The notes below the pieces were generated by a model. That model was given only the letters and a program-made list of their open reading frames with translations, was not told the DNA's origin and did not search any database. A stretch of 64,000 bases of DNA from the NCBI RefSeq assembly GCF_027579695.1, contig NC_083572.1, positions 13,290,915 through 13,354,914 on the forward strand, read 5' to 3'. How positions within the stretch are numbered: position 1 is the first letter of the stretch; each line of letters opens with the position of its first letter. A program made the translations under genes and the position numbers. The DNA comes from Neoarius graeffei. Taxonomy: Eukaryota > Chordata > Actinopteri > Siluriformes > Ariidae. This document shows positions 1 through 10,827 of this stretch, piece by piece.

Positions 1-51
1 AAGAGATTTTAAGCTCCACCCACTTCCACAATAAAAAAAAGAAATTTTATA

Positions 52-100
52 TTATACACACACACACACTATATATATATCACATATACATATACACACA

Positions 101-144
<44 letters not shown>

Positions 145-187
145 ACACACACTTTATATATATAAAATATATATATATATATATATA

Positions 188-243
<56 letters not shown>

Positions 244-260
244 TGTGTGTGTGTGTGTAT

Positions 261-321
<61 letters not shown>

Positions 322-347
322 CACACAAATGTGTATATTATACATTA

Positions 348-407
<60 letters not shown>

Positions 408-411
408 ACAT
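52..411. repeat. Compound microsatellite block
   Basis: Successive runs of CA, TA, TATC/GATA and CA units, with a long TA core and a final CA run at about 349-401. The open frames here (IYIYIY, LSIYLSIY) are translations of the repeats and not proteins. The TA and CA runs are likely to be length-polymorphic and prone to assembly error. Confidence 0.97.
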
Positions 412-412
412 A

Positions 413-440
413 GGGTGCCTAAGACTTTACACAGTCCTGT
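413..440. repeat. Solitary Tc1-type terminal repeat (candidate)
   Basis: GTGCCTAAGACTTTACACAG resembles the inner part of the terminal repeats at 34080 and 38514 (TTAGGCAC in the other orientation). No partner end is visible to the left because the microsatellite and the window edge intervene. Confidence 0.35.
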
Positions 441-441
441 C

Positions 442-3400
442 TATAAACGTTATCAACCTCGAAAGTGGAAGCACATTAAGCCACTGATATATTCCCCCCC
501 CCGAAAACCAGTTTCATAATAAATGTTCGTTCCTGTCCCTGATTAGACGGAGACTATAGAGGAAATTCCCAGAAAGTTGATTATTCTTGGAGGAGATGTT
601 CCAATTTATATTGAAAAATAGCATTATGATTCCCCCCCCCACCATTTTTCTCTTGAGAAATTCTCGAAAAACATTCTAAATGCATCAAAAATCCTTCGTC
701 AAAGGACTGTTTTGTTTGTTTTATTAAGTGTGCAAATGAACATGTGTAATTAGACAAAGCATCATTTTGCGGAAATAATCAGCAATCTACTTGCACTGAT
801 ATATTGGTTGGGTTTTTTTTTTTTAATATGACCCTTAATGTCTGTCAAGTCTTGCCTTGCCTTAATCCTGGATTCAGACTAATATTCAGATTAAATCAAA
901 GCACTGCATTGGGATTTGACTTGCACATATTATATATATTTATAAAAATATAAATGAAGTGTTGAAGAACCTCAGAGGAGAAGGAACTACAGCAGAAGGA
1001 TAAATAATATTTAAACTGTACCCATCATTCATCGCAGTGGTGAACCTCAGGCTGCTTCCCAACTCGCCCATGTATGGACTTTCGTGCCTGCAAAAGGCTA
1101 CACAAATTAGGGAGACAGGATTTGCTGTGTATATGCGTATAAACACAAAATAATTCGGACGCACAGCAAGTGGAAAATATGAATGAGAGAGAGAGTGTGA
1201 GAGAGAGAGGGAGAGAGAGAGAGAGAGAGAGAGACTGAAACCTCTTTCTGCCCAAAACGAATAACAGTGTTTGTTTTGTCAGGTGCAAACTGACCCCATT
1301 GGTTCTGCACGCAAAAACACAAAAAGACACACAAATCCATCATGCATTTCCCACTGAGACACGCAATCAACACAGAGCAGATCTCAATGGTGGTTGGGTC
1401 TTTTTTCTTTTTCTCTTCCCCTTCCCCCTTTTTTCTTTGTAACAGGTTTGGGATTTCGATTAAGAAACGAGCATGGAACGAAACAAGCCAGGCAAGTGTT
1501 TATTTTCCATTAAATATCCTCCAAAATATTCATCTGGAGACGTTCAGAATCTTCTTTGGAAATGTTTCCCAATCGCATATGTTCACTAAGGCATAATCCA
1601 AACACTTTTGTCAAAAAAAATCAGTGAAGGGAACGAGGACGTCCTTCTAGACACGAAAATCATGAGAAAAACCTACACCATGAATGAGCAAATGCACAAG
1701 TCAAGGAAGGAGATGTGTGCATGTGTTAGTCATTCAGGATAAAGATAAAGATCAAGATAATAAAAAGTCACATGATCTAGACATAGATGAAGTGAAAAAT
1801 CATGTGGGGGAGAAAAAAAAAGGCACACATATGAAAAAAAAAAATATATATATATCACATGCCCTACATGTGAAAAATTAACATGGAAAAAAAAAATTAC
1901 ATGAATCATATTCATGCCTGAAAAGAAATGAATCGTGTATGAAAATGTACAAGGCATAACATATGAATGGTCAAAGAATCAGGTTTGAATGTAATGATAC
2001 AGTATTACTGTGGCTTTAAAGCTGGAGCTATTTGAGTCAGTTAACTTTCCACTTATATTTTTGCACTTGAAAGATGAATAAGGTCCTGTTATTAATTTAA
2101 GTGAGCTGTAAATTCCCACAACATGATCCCACGTGTACATCCAAGAAGCTCTGAAACTGGAGCAAAGATTTACAAGGTGCATAACTCACCTTATTTGACA
2201 TTTTGTTCAGCTTAAAAAAGAAAAAAAAAAGCAGAATATAACACAGTGCCTTGTTTAAGTAGCCTAAAAAGTACCAAACATAATACATTAAAGCAGCAGC
2301 AACAAGTAATTACAATTCACGAGATGCACATTTCACCTGGATTAAATATTACGGATCTGGGCTGGAGCATCTCGGATTTTATTTTATGACTCTGCTTAAA
2401 ATATCATCCGGCAGGATGTCCAAGACGTCTTTCTTTACTTGCTGCCAAATTCTCAGCCTTGATTTCTATTTGCCCAAATCCACGTTTATGCCAAGGTTAT
2501 TTAATAGCGTTACGCTAATTATGCAGTCAAATTCAGTAATATAATGATCGCACTGTACGAGTCGCTTTATAAAATTGAAGGCAATTCAGTGTGAGTGAAT
2601 TGAAAGCAATTAAGAAATATTTCACATTGTATTTACTGTATACTTGTGGTAATTATAGGCTCTTAAATATAACAGTGCTGGAGTCAGAAATTAAATCTTT
2701 AGAAATATATCCAAAATTAAAATATCAATAAACAACAACAAACAATGGAAAGCTAGTTATTTTATGCTATAAAACCTAAAATTTTCAGCCAGTGCCCTTT
2801 CAAGATGCCTTCAAGATTGAGTTAATATTTCCAAAAAGTTTCTACCTCTTTTTTCAGCCATAAAGCCAAATTTTATCAAAAGTGAATATTAAAAAAACAA
2901 CAACAAAAAAAACCCCGCTGTAATCCTTTGTTTTAAAACACACACACAGATCATGCGTTAAAGTATTTACAACATCGCCCTGAACCCCCCCAAAAGACCC
3001 TAAAACTTTAAAATACTAATCAAACTTGCAATGCTGACAACACCTAAAAAAACAAAACAATAAAGAAAAAAAAATGGTACATGATAAAGCAGCCATTGGA
3101 TACAAATCTATTTCTTTTCTAAAATATTTCCTTTTCCAAATAGAATTTGTTTTTATGGATCGATTTGCAGCAAATTTAAAAACTTTTTCAACAAAAACAT
3201 ATTCAGACTGAATTGATATTTAGTGGGTTTATTGTGGTATTTGTAAAAATGTAACATCACCAGGGAAAGGGTTGAAAATTACAGTCCATAATGATTAAAA
3301 AAAAGTTGGAAAATTAAAAAATGTGAGGAACAACAACTGGATAACTTCACAATTTGTGTAGGCCTGTTTTAACTTTATTATTATTATAATTTTAAATTTG

Positions 3401-3617
3401 TCTTCATAGACAAGCCTGTTTCGATAAGACCCAATTTTATATTTTAATGTAATTAGGTCTCAAACTTGACCAATCTCGATCTGTTGTTTTCATATTTCCT
3501 ATATGAGGGTGTTTCAAATACTTTGAAACATTTTGTCGAGACTTTGATGAAGAATATGAGGATGACCTTGTGCCTCAGAGTAAAAAGGTCTGACGCAAAA
3601 AAAATAAAATAAAAACA
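442..3617. other. Unique AT-rich DNA, no gene seen
   Basis: No frame here looks like an exon. The stretch holds short homopolymers and a GA run. The part at about 2290-2700 is non-repetitive and rich in TAAT/AATTA motifs; it is discussed as a possible conserved noncoding element 3' of the forkhead gene. Confidence 0.6.
1183..1234. repeat. (GA)n microsatellite
   Basis: About 50 bp of near-pure GA, broken by a few substitutions. The serine/leucine-rich minus-strand frames over it are repeat translations. Confidence 0.95.
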
Positions 3618-3790
3618 GTGGATGAATGAATGAATGAACGAATAAAAAAAAAGTCCATAATAAAGGAGGGGGGGATTACTAATTCTTTTAAATCTTATTC
3701 TGTATTTTATACAGAATAAGATTTAAAAGAATTAGTGATCCCCCCCCCCCTTTATTATGGACTTTTTTTTTTCATTCATTCAGCCACTGT
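3618..3790. repeat. Long near-perfect palindrome
   Basis: The left arm (from CAGTGGATGAATGAATG through TTAAATCTTATTCTGTAT) is repeated in reverse complement immediately after, from ATACAGAATAAGATTTAA to CATTCAGCCACTG. Arms are about 75-85 bp with only a few bases at the centre near 3709. It is a head-to-head copy of the unit tandemly repeated to the right. Confidence 0.9.
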
Positions 3791-4470
3791 AATTATTTTC
3801 AGATTTGGAGAATGCTCTAAATGGAGTACGTTTCCCCCAAAAAAAAAACTAAAAGGAAGATTCTTGGTTTAAAAAAAACAAAAACAAACAAAAAAAAAAA
3901 AACAGTGGATGAATGAATGAAAAAAGTCCATAATAATCTTACTCTGTATAGTGTGTCATTATTTTCAGATCTGGAGAATATTCTAAATAGAGTACATTTA
4001 AAAAAAAATAAAAGGAAGATTCTTGGTTTAAAAAATAATAATAAAAAACAGTGAATGAATGAATGAAAAAAAAAAGGAGTCCATAATAAAGGGGAGGGGG
4101 ATCACTGATTCTTTGAAATCTTATTCTGTATAGTGTGTGATTATTTTCAGATTTGGAGAATGTTCTAAATGGAGTACGTTTCAAAAACAAACAAACAAAC
4201 AAAATAAAAGGAAGATTCTTGGCTTAAATAATAATAAACAGTGGCTGAATGAATGAATGTGGGAAAAAAAGTCCATAATTGGGGGGGGGGGGGGGGGGGG
4301 GGGGGGAGGAATCACTGATTCTTTTAAATCTTATTCTGTATAGTGCGTGATTATTTTCAGATTTGGAGAATGTTCTAAATGGAGTACGTTTCAAAAAAAA
4401 AAACTAAAAAGGAAGATTTTTGGTTTAAAAAAAATTAATAATCAATCATAATAATAATAAAACAAAACAC
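3618..4470. repeat. Tandem array, unit about 150-190 bp
   Basis: Four to five diverged head-to-tail copies follow the palindrome. Each contains, in order, a GAATGAATGAA run, AAAAAGTCCATAATAA, a G run, ATCACTGATTCTTT, TCTTATTCTGTATAGTGTG, ATTATTTTCAGATTTGGAG and GGAAGATTCTTGGTTTA. The copy at 4281-4306 holds an uninterrupted run of 26 G. The array ends about 140 bp beyond the stop codon of the forkhead gene, so it may overlap that gene's 3' UTR. Confidence 0.9.
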
Positions 4471-4608
4471 ACACACACAACAACAAGATTGCCATGACTT
4501 TTCTGCTTTTGCCCAGGTGTCGGGTTAGTTTCTGGGTTATAATCCGTCTGTGCGGGATTTATCTCAAGACCTTCTGGCGACGCAGGCGCGCAGTTCGAGA
4601 GGTGTGTA

Positions 4609-5415
4609 TTAGAGGGTGCTGTCACCGAACTGCTGCAGGAGTTTGTTGGTGAGCGCGGTGCTGTGCAGAGCCTGCAGTTTGTGATATTCCTGGTGCAGGG
4701 TGTAAAAGCTCGGAGGAAGAGCGGCCGGAGGTGCGAGCTGGGCTCCGGGGAATGGAGCGCGTGATGGGTGCGGGAGGTAACCTTTCAGCAGGGTGGAGAG
4801 CGCAGGTAAAAGGCTGCCGACAGGTGAGACAAGGGCAGGAGGAGGAGGAGGAGGTGAGCGCTCGAGGTACAGATCCAAACCCGGGAGCGGTAAAGCCGAA
4901 GCGTAAGATCCGATCGGGAATCCCGGAAGTGGCGTTTCCGCCTCCTTGGTGAAGCAGCGGAGCCGCTTGAAGCGCTTCCTCCGCCGGAGGAAACTCCCAT
5001 TTTCGAACATATCGGACGACATGGGGTCCAGGGTCCAGTAGTTGCCCTTCCCGGGGTTCCCGGGTTCTCGTGGCATTTTGACGAAGCAGTCATTGAGCGA
5101 CAGGTTGTGCCGGATGGAGTTCTGCCACGCAGGGAACTTCTCGCGGTAGTAGGCGAAGCGGCGGCTGATGAACTCGCAGATCTCGCTGAGGGTCAGTCGC
5201 TTCCCCGGGCTCTGCAGGATCGCCATGGTGATGAGCGCGATGTACGAATACGGCGGCTTCACGCACGCGACACCCGACGCGTCACTGCGCTTCTCCGGTC
5301 CGTCTCCCGCATCCTTCTCTCTGAGCCTGGGGCTCGGAACTTGACTCGGGTCTTTCTCCTGCTCTCCAACAACATCGATGTCCGGCTCCTCCATAGGGCT
5401 TCGATCCAAAATCAT
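4609..5415 (-). CDS. FoxD-class forkhead transcription factor
   Basis: A nuclear DNA-binding protein of the forkhead family, 268 residues in one exon as is usual for FoxD genes. The start is the ATG at 5415; the upstream in-frame TTG at 5421 is not expected to be used. A short acidic N-terminus carries DIDVVGE (about residues 12-18), a FoxD signature. The forkhead domain spans about residues 53-151: [18 protein letters not shown], then [13 protein letters not shown], the recognition helix [11 protein letters not shown] (99-109), and the basic wing ending [23 protein letters not shown] resembles FoxD1/FoxD2 rather than FoxD3/D4, but RRFAYY, VKMPREP and MFENG depart from the usual FoxD residues, and the protein is shorter than FoxD1/2/3. 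The C-terminus is Pro/Leu-rich and I see no FSI-type Groucho-binding motif. It may be a diverged teleost paralogue (foxd7 or foxd5 type, or a reduced foxd1); the paralogue cannot be settled here. The coding region is much richer in G+C and CpG than its surroundings. Confidence 0.93.
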   Translation of the reverse strand: MILDRSPMEEPDIDVVGEQEKDPSQVPSPRLREKDAGDGPEKRSDASGVACVKPPYSYIALITMAILQSPGKRLTLSEICEFISRRFAYYREKFPAWQNSIRHNLSLNDCFVKMPREPGNPGKGNYWTLDPMSSDMFENGSFLRRRKRFKRLRCFTKEAETPLPGFPIGSYASALPLPGLDLYLERSPPPPPPALVSPVGSLLPALSTLLKGYLPHPSRAPFPGAQLAPPAALPPSFYTLHQEYHKLQALHSTALTNKLLQQFGDSTL

Positions 5416-5421
5416 AGTCAA

Positions 5422-6017
5422 TAAAAAGAAGAGCTAGACTACAGGAACAAAAAAAAAAAAAAAACCTTCCTCACAGATCAAATCCCAAACTCGCACCACC
5501 CGAGCATAAATGCCCTTATCCGCGCAAAATCAGATTTAAAACCCATCCTAACACGCCTTGCTTTATTCCCATCTTAGAAAAAAAGAGAGTGCATGCGCTC
5601 CAGTCGCGTCTTTCATGTTTCACAAAGATAAATGTTTATTTTCATTGTGATAAAAATCGCAAGAGGAGGGGCATTTTCTTTTAGTCCTGGAGGTGAAAGT
5701 ACCGACGAAGAAAGCAAAAACATCCTCAAGATTCCCCCCCTCCTCCTGTAACTCTATCCATTAGTAGATGAGAAGGAGGTGATGTCATTTTTTTTTTTTT
5801 TAGGACAGACCAGACTTCATACCAAAAATAGGCTACACCAAAACTAATCTCTTATTATTTCACCTGCTTTTAACCATCAACCCTTCAAAAACATGCAATA
5901 AAATTAGATAGCATAAAACTAATCTTTTATTCACATCGGGTTATCTAAAATTATTTCCTGAAAGAATGAACGAAAAGCACAATTTTAAATTATTATTCTC
6001 TAGTGCGAGATATGCAT
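5422..6017. other. Upstream region of the forkhead gene
   Basis: About 600 bp of unique DNA 5' of the minus-strand FoxD gene. It holds a CACAAAGATA (reverse TATCTTTGTG) motif near 5619 that resembles a TCF/LEF site, and short AT-rich TATA-like stretches near 5530. No second exon is seen. Promoter function is inferred from position only. Confidence 0.4.
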
Positions 6018-6326
6018 GGGGCGGCACGGTGATGTACTGGTTAGCGCTGTCGCCTCACAGCAAGAAGGTCCGGGTTCGAGCCCCGTGTCCGCTCCGGTTT
6101 CCCCTACAGTCCAAAGACATGCAGGTTAGGTTAACTGGTGACTCTAAATTGAGCGTAGGTGTGAATGTGAGTGTGAATAGTTGTGTGTCTATGTGTCAGC
6201 CCTGTGATGACCTGGCGACTTGTCCAGGGTGTACCCCGCCTTGCGCCCGTAGTCAGCTGGGATAGGCTCCAGCTTGCCTGCGACCCTGTAGAACAGGATA
6301 AAGCGGCTAGAGATAATGAGATGAGA
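6018..6326 (+). mobile_element. tRNA-headed SINE, internally deleted
   Basis: It starts GGGGCGGCACGGTG, has the A-box region ACTGGTTAGCGC and the B box GGTTCGAGCC, and ends in the AGATAATGAGATGAG tail. The usual middle (first half of the central conserved domain) is missing: CCCGTGTCCG runs straight into CTCCGGTTTCCCC. It resembles the fish V-SINE/DANA/Mermaid type with a conserved central domain. Confidence 0.92.
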
Positions 6327-6482
6327 TTATTGAGCAGTCATGTTGCATGATCAAAACACGTCCCTGAGTTATGGATCTCTTACAGCTGAATTATATATCC
6401 TCCCTCTCTCTCTCTTTCTGGAATATCACTTCAGTGACGTGGCTTTTTTTTTCCTTCCTCCCTTTTTCCTTCTCCTCTCAAC

Positions 6483-6682
6483 CATTCGCACACATGGGTA
6501 ATTTAGAGTAGCCAGTTAATCTAACCGCATGCCTCTGAACTGTGGGGGAAACCGGAGCACCTGGAGGAAACCCAGACAGACAAACAAACACCAGGAGAAC
6601 ATGCAACCTCGACAGGGAAAGGCCCCCGTCGGCCGTGAGGTTCGAACCCGGAACCTTCTTGCTGTGAGGCGACGTGCCGCCC
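6483..6682 (-). mobile_element. tRNA-headed SINE, truncated and diverged
   Basis: On the minus strand it reads from a GGGCGGCACG head through a B box and the central GGTGCTCCGGTTTCCCC domain, then stops before the 3' half. Divergence is higher than in other copies, so this is probably an older insertion. Confidence 0.85.
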
Positions 6683-7964
6683 TAAATTATATCCTCTAAC
6701 CTTCCTATGTTAGAAGTCAGAAATCAAGTTTTTCCGGGATCACAAGCGCCTCTGCTCTCTGATCAGCCATCATGATAAGCCAAAGGCACCCTCGGTTTAA
6801 CAGCTTCCCTGTGTGCTTCTTATCCACCATCTTTAAACGTACAGTGTCGAGTGAGAATTCACCTTCTCGGTAATTTGAGTCAAGATTGTAACCTTTTCAG
6901 GTGCTGTGATGTATGTACATACGTACTGTATATAGAAAGCTTCCATACTGCCCTTCCTCCCTACATCTAAAAACTATACTGTAGTTTGTCGTCACCATTT
7001 TGGTTGACTCAGTGGAAATAACACCTCCTACTTATGCACATTGGTTCAAGGACTTTCCTTCTTTTCTTAGGTTGGAAAAAAAAAAGGAAAGTTTTCTTTC
7101 ACACAAGCAAAAAAAAAAATCGAGTTCCCACACATCTGTTTTTTATAAATACACACACACACACACACAATATGTACGGTATACACTCGTATGTTTGAAA
7201 AATCTAATAACAAAAAGCATTTATATACTAGTACAAAAGACAGACCTTTCAGGAGGTCTGAAGGTTACAGAAAAGGCTTTTAAAATACAAAAACACTCAG
7301 CCTTATTTATCAAGCTGGACGTGAACAGATTCATTCAGAGACGGTTTGTATGAGCACTGACGCAAGAAAGTTGGTATTCATGAAAATCTACATTCAGAAA
7401 AAAAACATTCGTATCCTAATCGTGCTCCTGATTGTGCTGGATCGTACTGAAATACGAGTTTAAGTTGCTTACTTTAATTACATTTATACCGTAGCACTGA
7501 GCAGATGGCATTAAAGAGTGACTTAAAGAGTCACTTAAAGAGAGAAGTGCTTTATAGTCTCGATCAGAAATATCGATGCAGCCAATCGTTGCATTTTATT
7601 GTTGCGTCAAAGACAACAACATGATCATCAACAGGTGATTGACCCCATGTTGAGTCGTGACCCCACGTTTGGAAACTGCAGCTTTAACAAAATGGAGAAA
7701 GGAAGGAAGGGGGTGTTAAGATAAATGTGACACACCAAACCAGAAGGAAAGCTTTAACTCTTTAAAGCTTTAACAAATTGTTGACTACTGTACTTCCGTG
7801 AGACGTGGGCGTTTCTCCACTTTCTGCAGTGCAGGCATCTTTAAAAAAGAAAAAAAAATAGCAAGACACTTCCACCTAGTGTTGATGTTGTGTACACACT
7901 TGAGCTAGGAGGCAGAATTTCACTCCTGATCGGATTCATTTCTACCAGTCGATACAGTATTTTA
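6683..7964. other. No gene or clear repeat seen
   Basis: AT-rich DNA with a short CA run (about 7149-7168) and poly-A/T tracts. The 117-residue plus-strand frame at 7000-7353 has lysine and threonine runs from these tracts and no recognisable domain. Confidence 0.5.
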
Positions 7965-7977
7965 CACATGTCCGAGT

Positions 7978-8345
7978 CTCATCTCATCTCATTATCTGTA
8001 GCCGCTTTATCCTTCTACAGGGTCGCAGGCAAGCTGGAGCCTATCCCAGCTGACTACGGGCGAAAGGCGGGGTACACCCTGGACAAGTCGCCAGGCCATC
8101 ACAGGGCTGACACATACAACCATTCACACTCACATTCACACCTACGGTCAATTTAGAGTCACCAGTTAACCTAACCTGCATGTCTTTGGACTGTGGGGGA
8201 AACCGGAGCACCCGGAGGAAACCCACGCAGACACGGGGAGAACATGCAAACTCCACACAGAAAGGCCCTCGCCGGCCACGGGGCTCGAACCCGGACCTTC
8301 TTGCTGTGAGGCGACAGCGCTAACCACTACACCACCGTGCCGCCG
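7978..8345 (-). mobile_element. tRNA-headed SINE, full length
   Basis: Complete minus-strand copy with head, B box, central domain and tail. It is flanked by an exact 13-bp target-site duplication, CACATGTCCGAGT, at 7965-7977 and 8346-8358. Confidence 0.95.
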
Positions 8346-8555
8346 CACATGTCCGAGTATGGTATATTATTCATTTTACCTGTACTGGCACAGTATCTAC
8401 TACAAAGTAATATTTTAGCTTTCAAGGGTCTATATTTAACTTAGCAACCGGCCACATCACACCACCGCATGGTTGATCGTTTTCCTTTCGCAGCTTGCCG
8501 CACACATTTTATTACTTTCTTAGCAAAATTCCTGCAAGTCAACAGAAAGCTTTCC

Positions 8556-8830
8556 AACATACAGTATATCACGAAAAGTTTGTGGACACCTGAACATCAC
8601 ACCCATACTGTATGAGGGTCTTCCCCACACTGTCGCAAACAGTGCGTTGTTTTTGTTTAGGATCTCTGTGCATCAATGCCGGACCTCACTAACGCTCTCA
8701 TGATTGAAACGAGCAAATCCCTCCAGCCACTCTCCAAAATCTAGTGGAAAAGCTGCATAGAACAGAGAAGGCCATAATAACAGCAAGAAAGGACTAAATC
8801 AAGACAAGGATGTTTAAAACATTTTTTTTG
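8556..8830. mobile_element. DNA transposon relic
   Basis: TTTGTGGACACCTGAACATC at about 8579 and a following segment that includes ATGCCGGACCTCACTAAC and AATCTAGTGGAAAAGC look like the end and internal part of a dispersed fish element. The body is deleted and no coding capacity remains. Family assignment is from memory of similar repeats. Confidence 0.45.
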
Positions 8831-9061
8831 CTTTTGACTTCATGCTCATATATTTATAAAATTATTCCCACACAGTTTGAAGAGCTGTTTGAAGCCATTT
8901 AAGATCATTACTATCACAAACTCCCACATAAATAAGAACCGCCTGGTGCTTATTCACACTCGCCATCGAGACAAGAACAAGAGTCCTGAGCGTGACGAGT
9001 TTACAGGAACAACCTGCATCACTTCCAAGGAAAGTGGCTTTTAGTACAGCATTTCGTTTAA

Positions 9062-9382
9062 TCAATGACCCCTCACTATGAACTGTTCTCCCTTCTGGCC
9101 TCTGGAAAGAGGTTCCGCAGCATTCGGTGCAGGACCACTAGGTTCCGTATCGGCTCCCAGGTCACCAGACTGCTGAACTCCAAATCCAAGCTGAACTCTA
9201 AACGTCTATTTCTACTTGAACAATTCCTAATTCCACAGGTCACTTTATACTAATTTTGCTGCTGCATATTTTAATATACTTTTATATTTAATTCTGTGCT
9301 GAGCCAAATTGCAACGAAATTTCGTTCTGTGGACACTTGTTGCATACTGAATGACAATAAAGGTCGTCTGTGTCTAATAACT
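9062..9382 (+). mobile_element. LINE 3' end (non-LTR retrotransposon relic)
   Basis: The frame from 9065 reads ELFSLLASGKRFRSIRCRTT then RFRIGSQVTRLLN, the conserved C-terminal tail of L2/Rex1-type LINE polyproteins. It is followed by a short 3' UTR ending TGACAATAAAGGTCGTCTGT. Only the last ~60 codons remain, as expected from 5' truncation during target-primed reverse transcription. A second LINE fragment with the same tail motif occurs at 61821-63660. Confidence 0.75.
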
Positions 9383-9539
9383 AGCTTTCGTTTGAAGAAG
9401 CAGAAAGGTGTTTGCACTGGAGTGATGCCATTAAATCTCCTCTTCTGCATGAGAACAGAGTCATTATTATGATGTATGATTTTAGTGGTGTGTTTTTCTC
9501 TCTCTTTTTTTTTTTCTTTAAACATAATCCCACACTAAA

Positions 9540-10410
9540 TGCGGCACGGTCGCCTCACAGCAAGAAGGTTCTGGGTTCGAACCCAACGGCCGGCAAAGGC
9601 CTTTCTGTGCGGAGTTTGCATGTTCTCCCCGTGTCTGCGTGGGTTTCCTCCAGGTGCTCCGGTTTCCCCCACAATCCAAAGACATGCAGGTTAGGTTAAT
9701 ATGGGACGGCCTTGGGCTGAGGTGCCCTTGAGCAAGGTACCTAACTCCCAACTGCTCTCCAGGCGCTGTTAGCATGGCTGCCCACTGCTCTGGGTATACT
9801 GTATATACACTACCGTTCAAAAGTTTGGGGTCACTCTGAAATGTCCTTATTTTTGAAAGAAAAGCACTGTTCTTTTCAATGAAGATCACTTTAAACTAAT
9901 CAGAAATCCACTCTATACATTGCTAATGTGGTAAATGACTATTCTAGCTGCAAATGTCTGGTTTTTGGTGCAATATCTCCATAGGTGTATAGAGGCCCAT
10001 TTCCAGCAACTCTCACTCCAGTGTTCTAATGGTACAATGTGTTTGCTCATTGCCTCAGAAGGCTAATGGATGATTAGAAAACCCCTGTACAATCATGTTA
10101 GCACAGCTGAAAACAGTTGAGCTCTTTAGAGAAGCTATAAAACTGACCTTCCTTTGAGCAGATTGAGTTTCTGGAGCATCACATTTGTGGGGTCGATTAA
10201 ATGCTCAAAATGGCCAGAAAAATGGCTTGACTATATTTTCTATTCATTTTACAACTTATGGTGGGAAATAAAAGTGTGACTTTTCATGGAAAACACAAAA
10301 TTGTCTGGGTGACCCCAAACTTTTGAACGGTAGTGTATGTGTGTTCACTGCCCCAGATGGGTTAAATGCAGAGAGGAAATTTCACAAGTGTGCAATGAAT
10401 AAAGTTGTGC
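9540..10410 (+). mobile_element. SINE of a second 3'-tail type, split by an insertion
   Basis: The head and central domain match the other SINEs, with the A-box segment deleted (GGCACGGT joined to CGCCTCACAG). After AGGTTAGGTTAA, however, the sequence changes to GTGCCCTTGAGCAAGGTACC and ends with CAATGAATAAAGTTGTGCT and a TTTCTTTCTTT tail. It is therefore a sister subfamily with a different 3' end. It is interrupted at 9808-10335. Confidence 0.85.
9808..10335. mobile_element. Non-autonomous Tc1-like element (MITE), 528 bp
   Basis: Terminal inverted repeats CACTACCGTTCAAAAGTTTG and its reverse complement CAAACTTTTGAACGGTAGTG are flanked by TA dinucleotides at 9806-9807 and 10336-10337, the Tc1/mariner target. 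No transposase frame remains. It interrupts a SINE, so it is younger than the SINE. Confidence 0.93.
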
Positions 10411-10827
10411 TTTCTTTCTTTAAATAATCCCAAAAAATAATGTTTTGTTTTCACTACCACCATGGCCCTCATGTTAGAGGTTCATCACACTAGAATAAGT
10501 TACACTTTTATGTAATGCCGGTTAAATTTGGGACGTTATGCCTTACATTACAACGTGTGTTACATTCTAGACAACAGCGAGTTGTGCGCATCCACCACTC
10601 ACTCATTTACACCTGTCCCCATCCACCTCTACTCAAAGCATATGAGAAGGAAAGGAACGGGAAATCAAGTAGTTTAAGTACTACTAATGAATTATGTAGA
10701 TGGTGCAGTCCCTGAACATTGCTTTTAGTCCTGTTGGTGAAAGCACCAAGAAAGAAAGAAAAGCCTCAGGTTGACTAACAATAAAGCTCATCTCTCACAC
10801 ACAGATCACAGCGCTAAAGTTTACCTA
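10411..10827. other. No gene seen
   Basis: Unique sequence with no credible exon. The 66-residue frame at 10515-10715 lacks a recognisable domain. Confidence 0.5.

Noticed and set aside
137-411. Open frames of IYIYIY, LSIYLSIY and VCVCVC type
   Set aside because: Pure translations of TA, TATC and CA microsatellites.
5416-5421. In-frame TTG at 5421 as FoxD start
   Set aside because: Eukaryotic translation would use the ATG at 5415; the open frame merely extends two codons upstream.
5107-5424. Plus-strand frame of 105 codons opposite the FoxD gene
   Set aside because: It is the antisense shadow of a GC-rich coding exon; the forkhead domain on the other strand explains it.
5677-10770. Shared words TTTTAGTCCTG and GGTGAAAG at 5688 and 10726
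   Set aside because: The similarity is under 40 bp with no extension or repeat ends; it may be chance.
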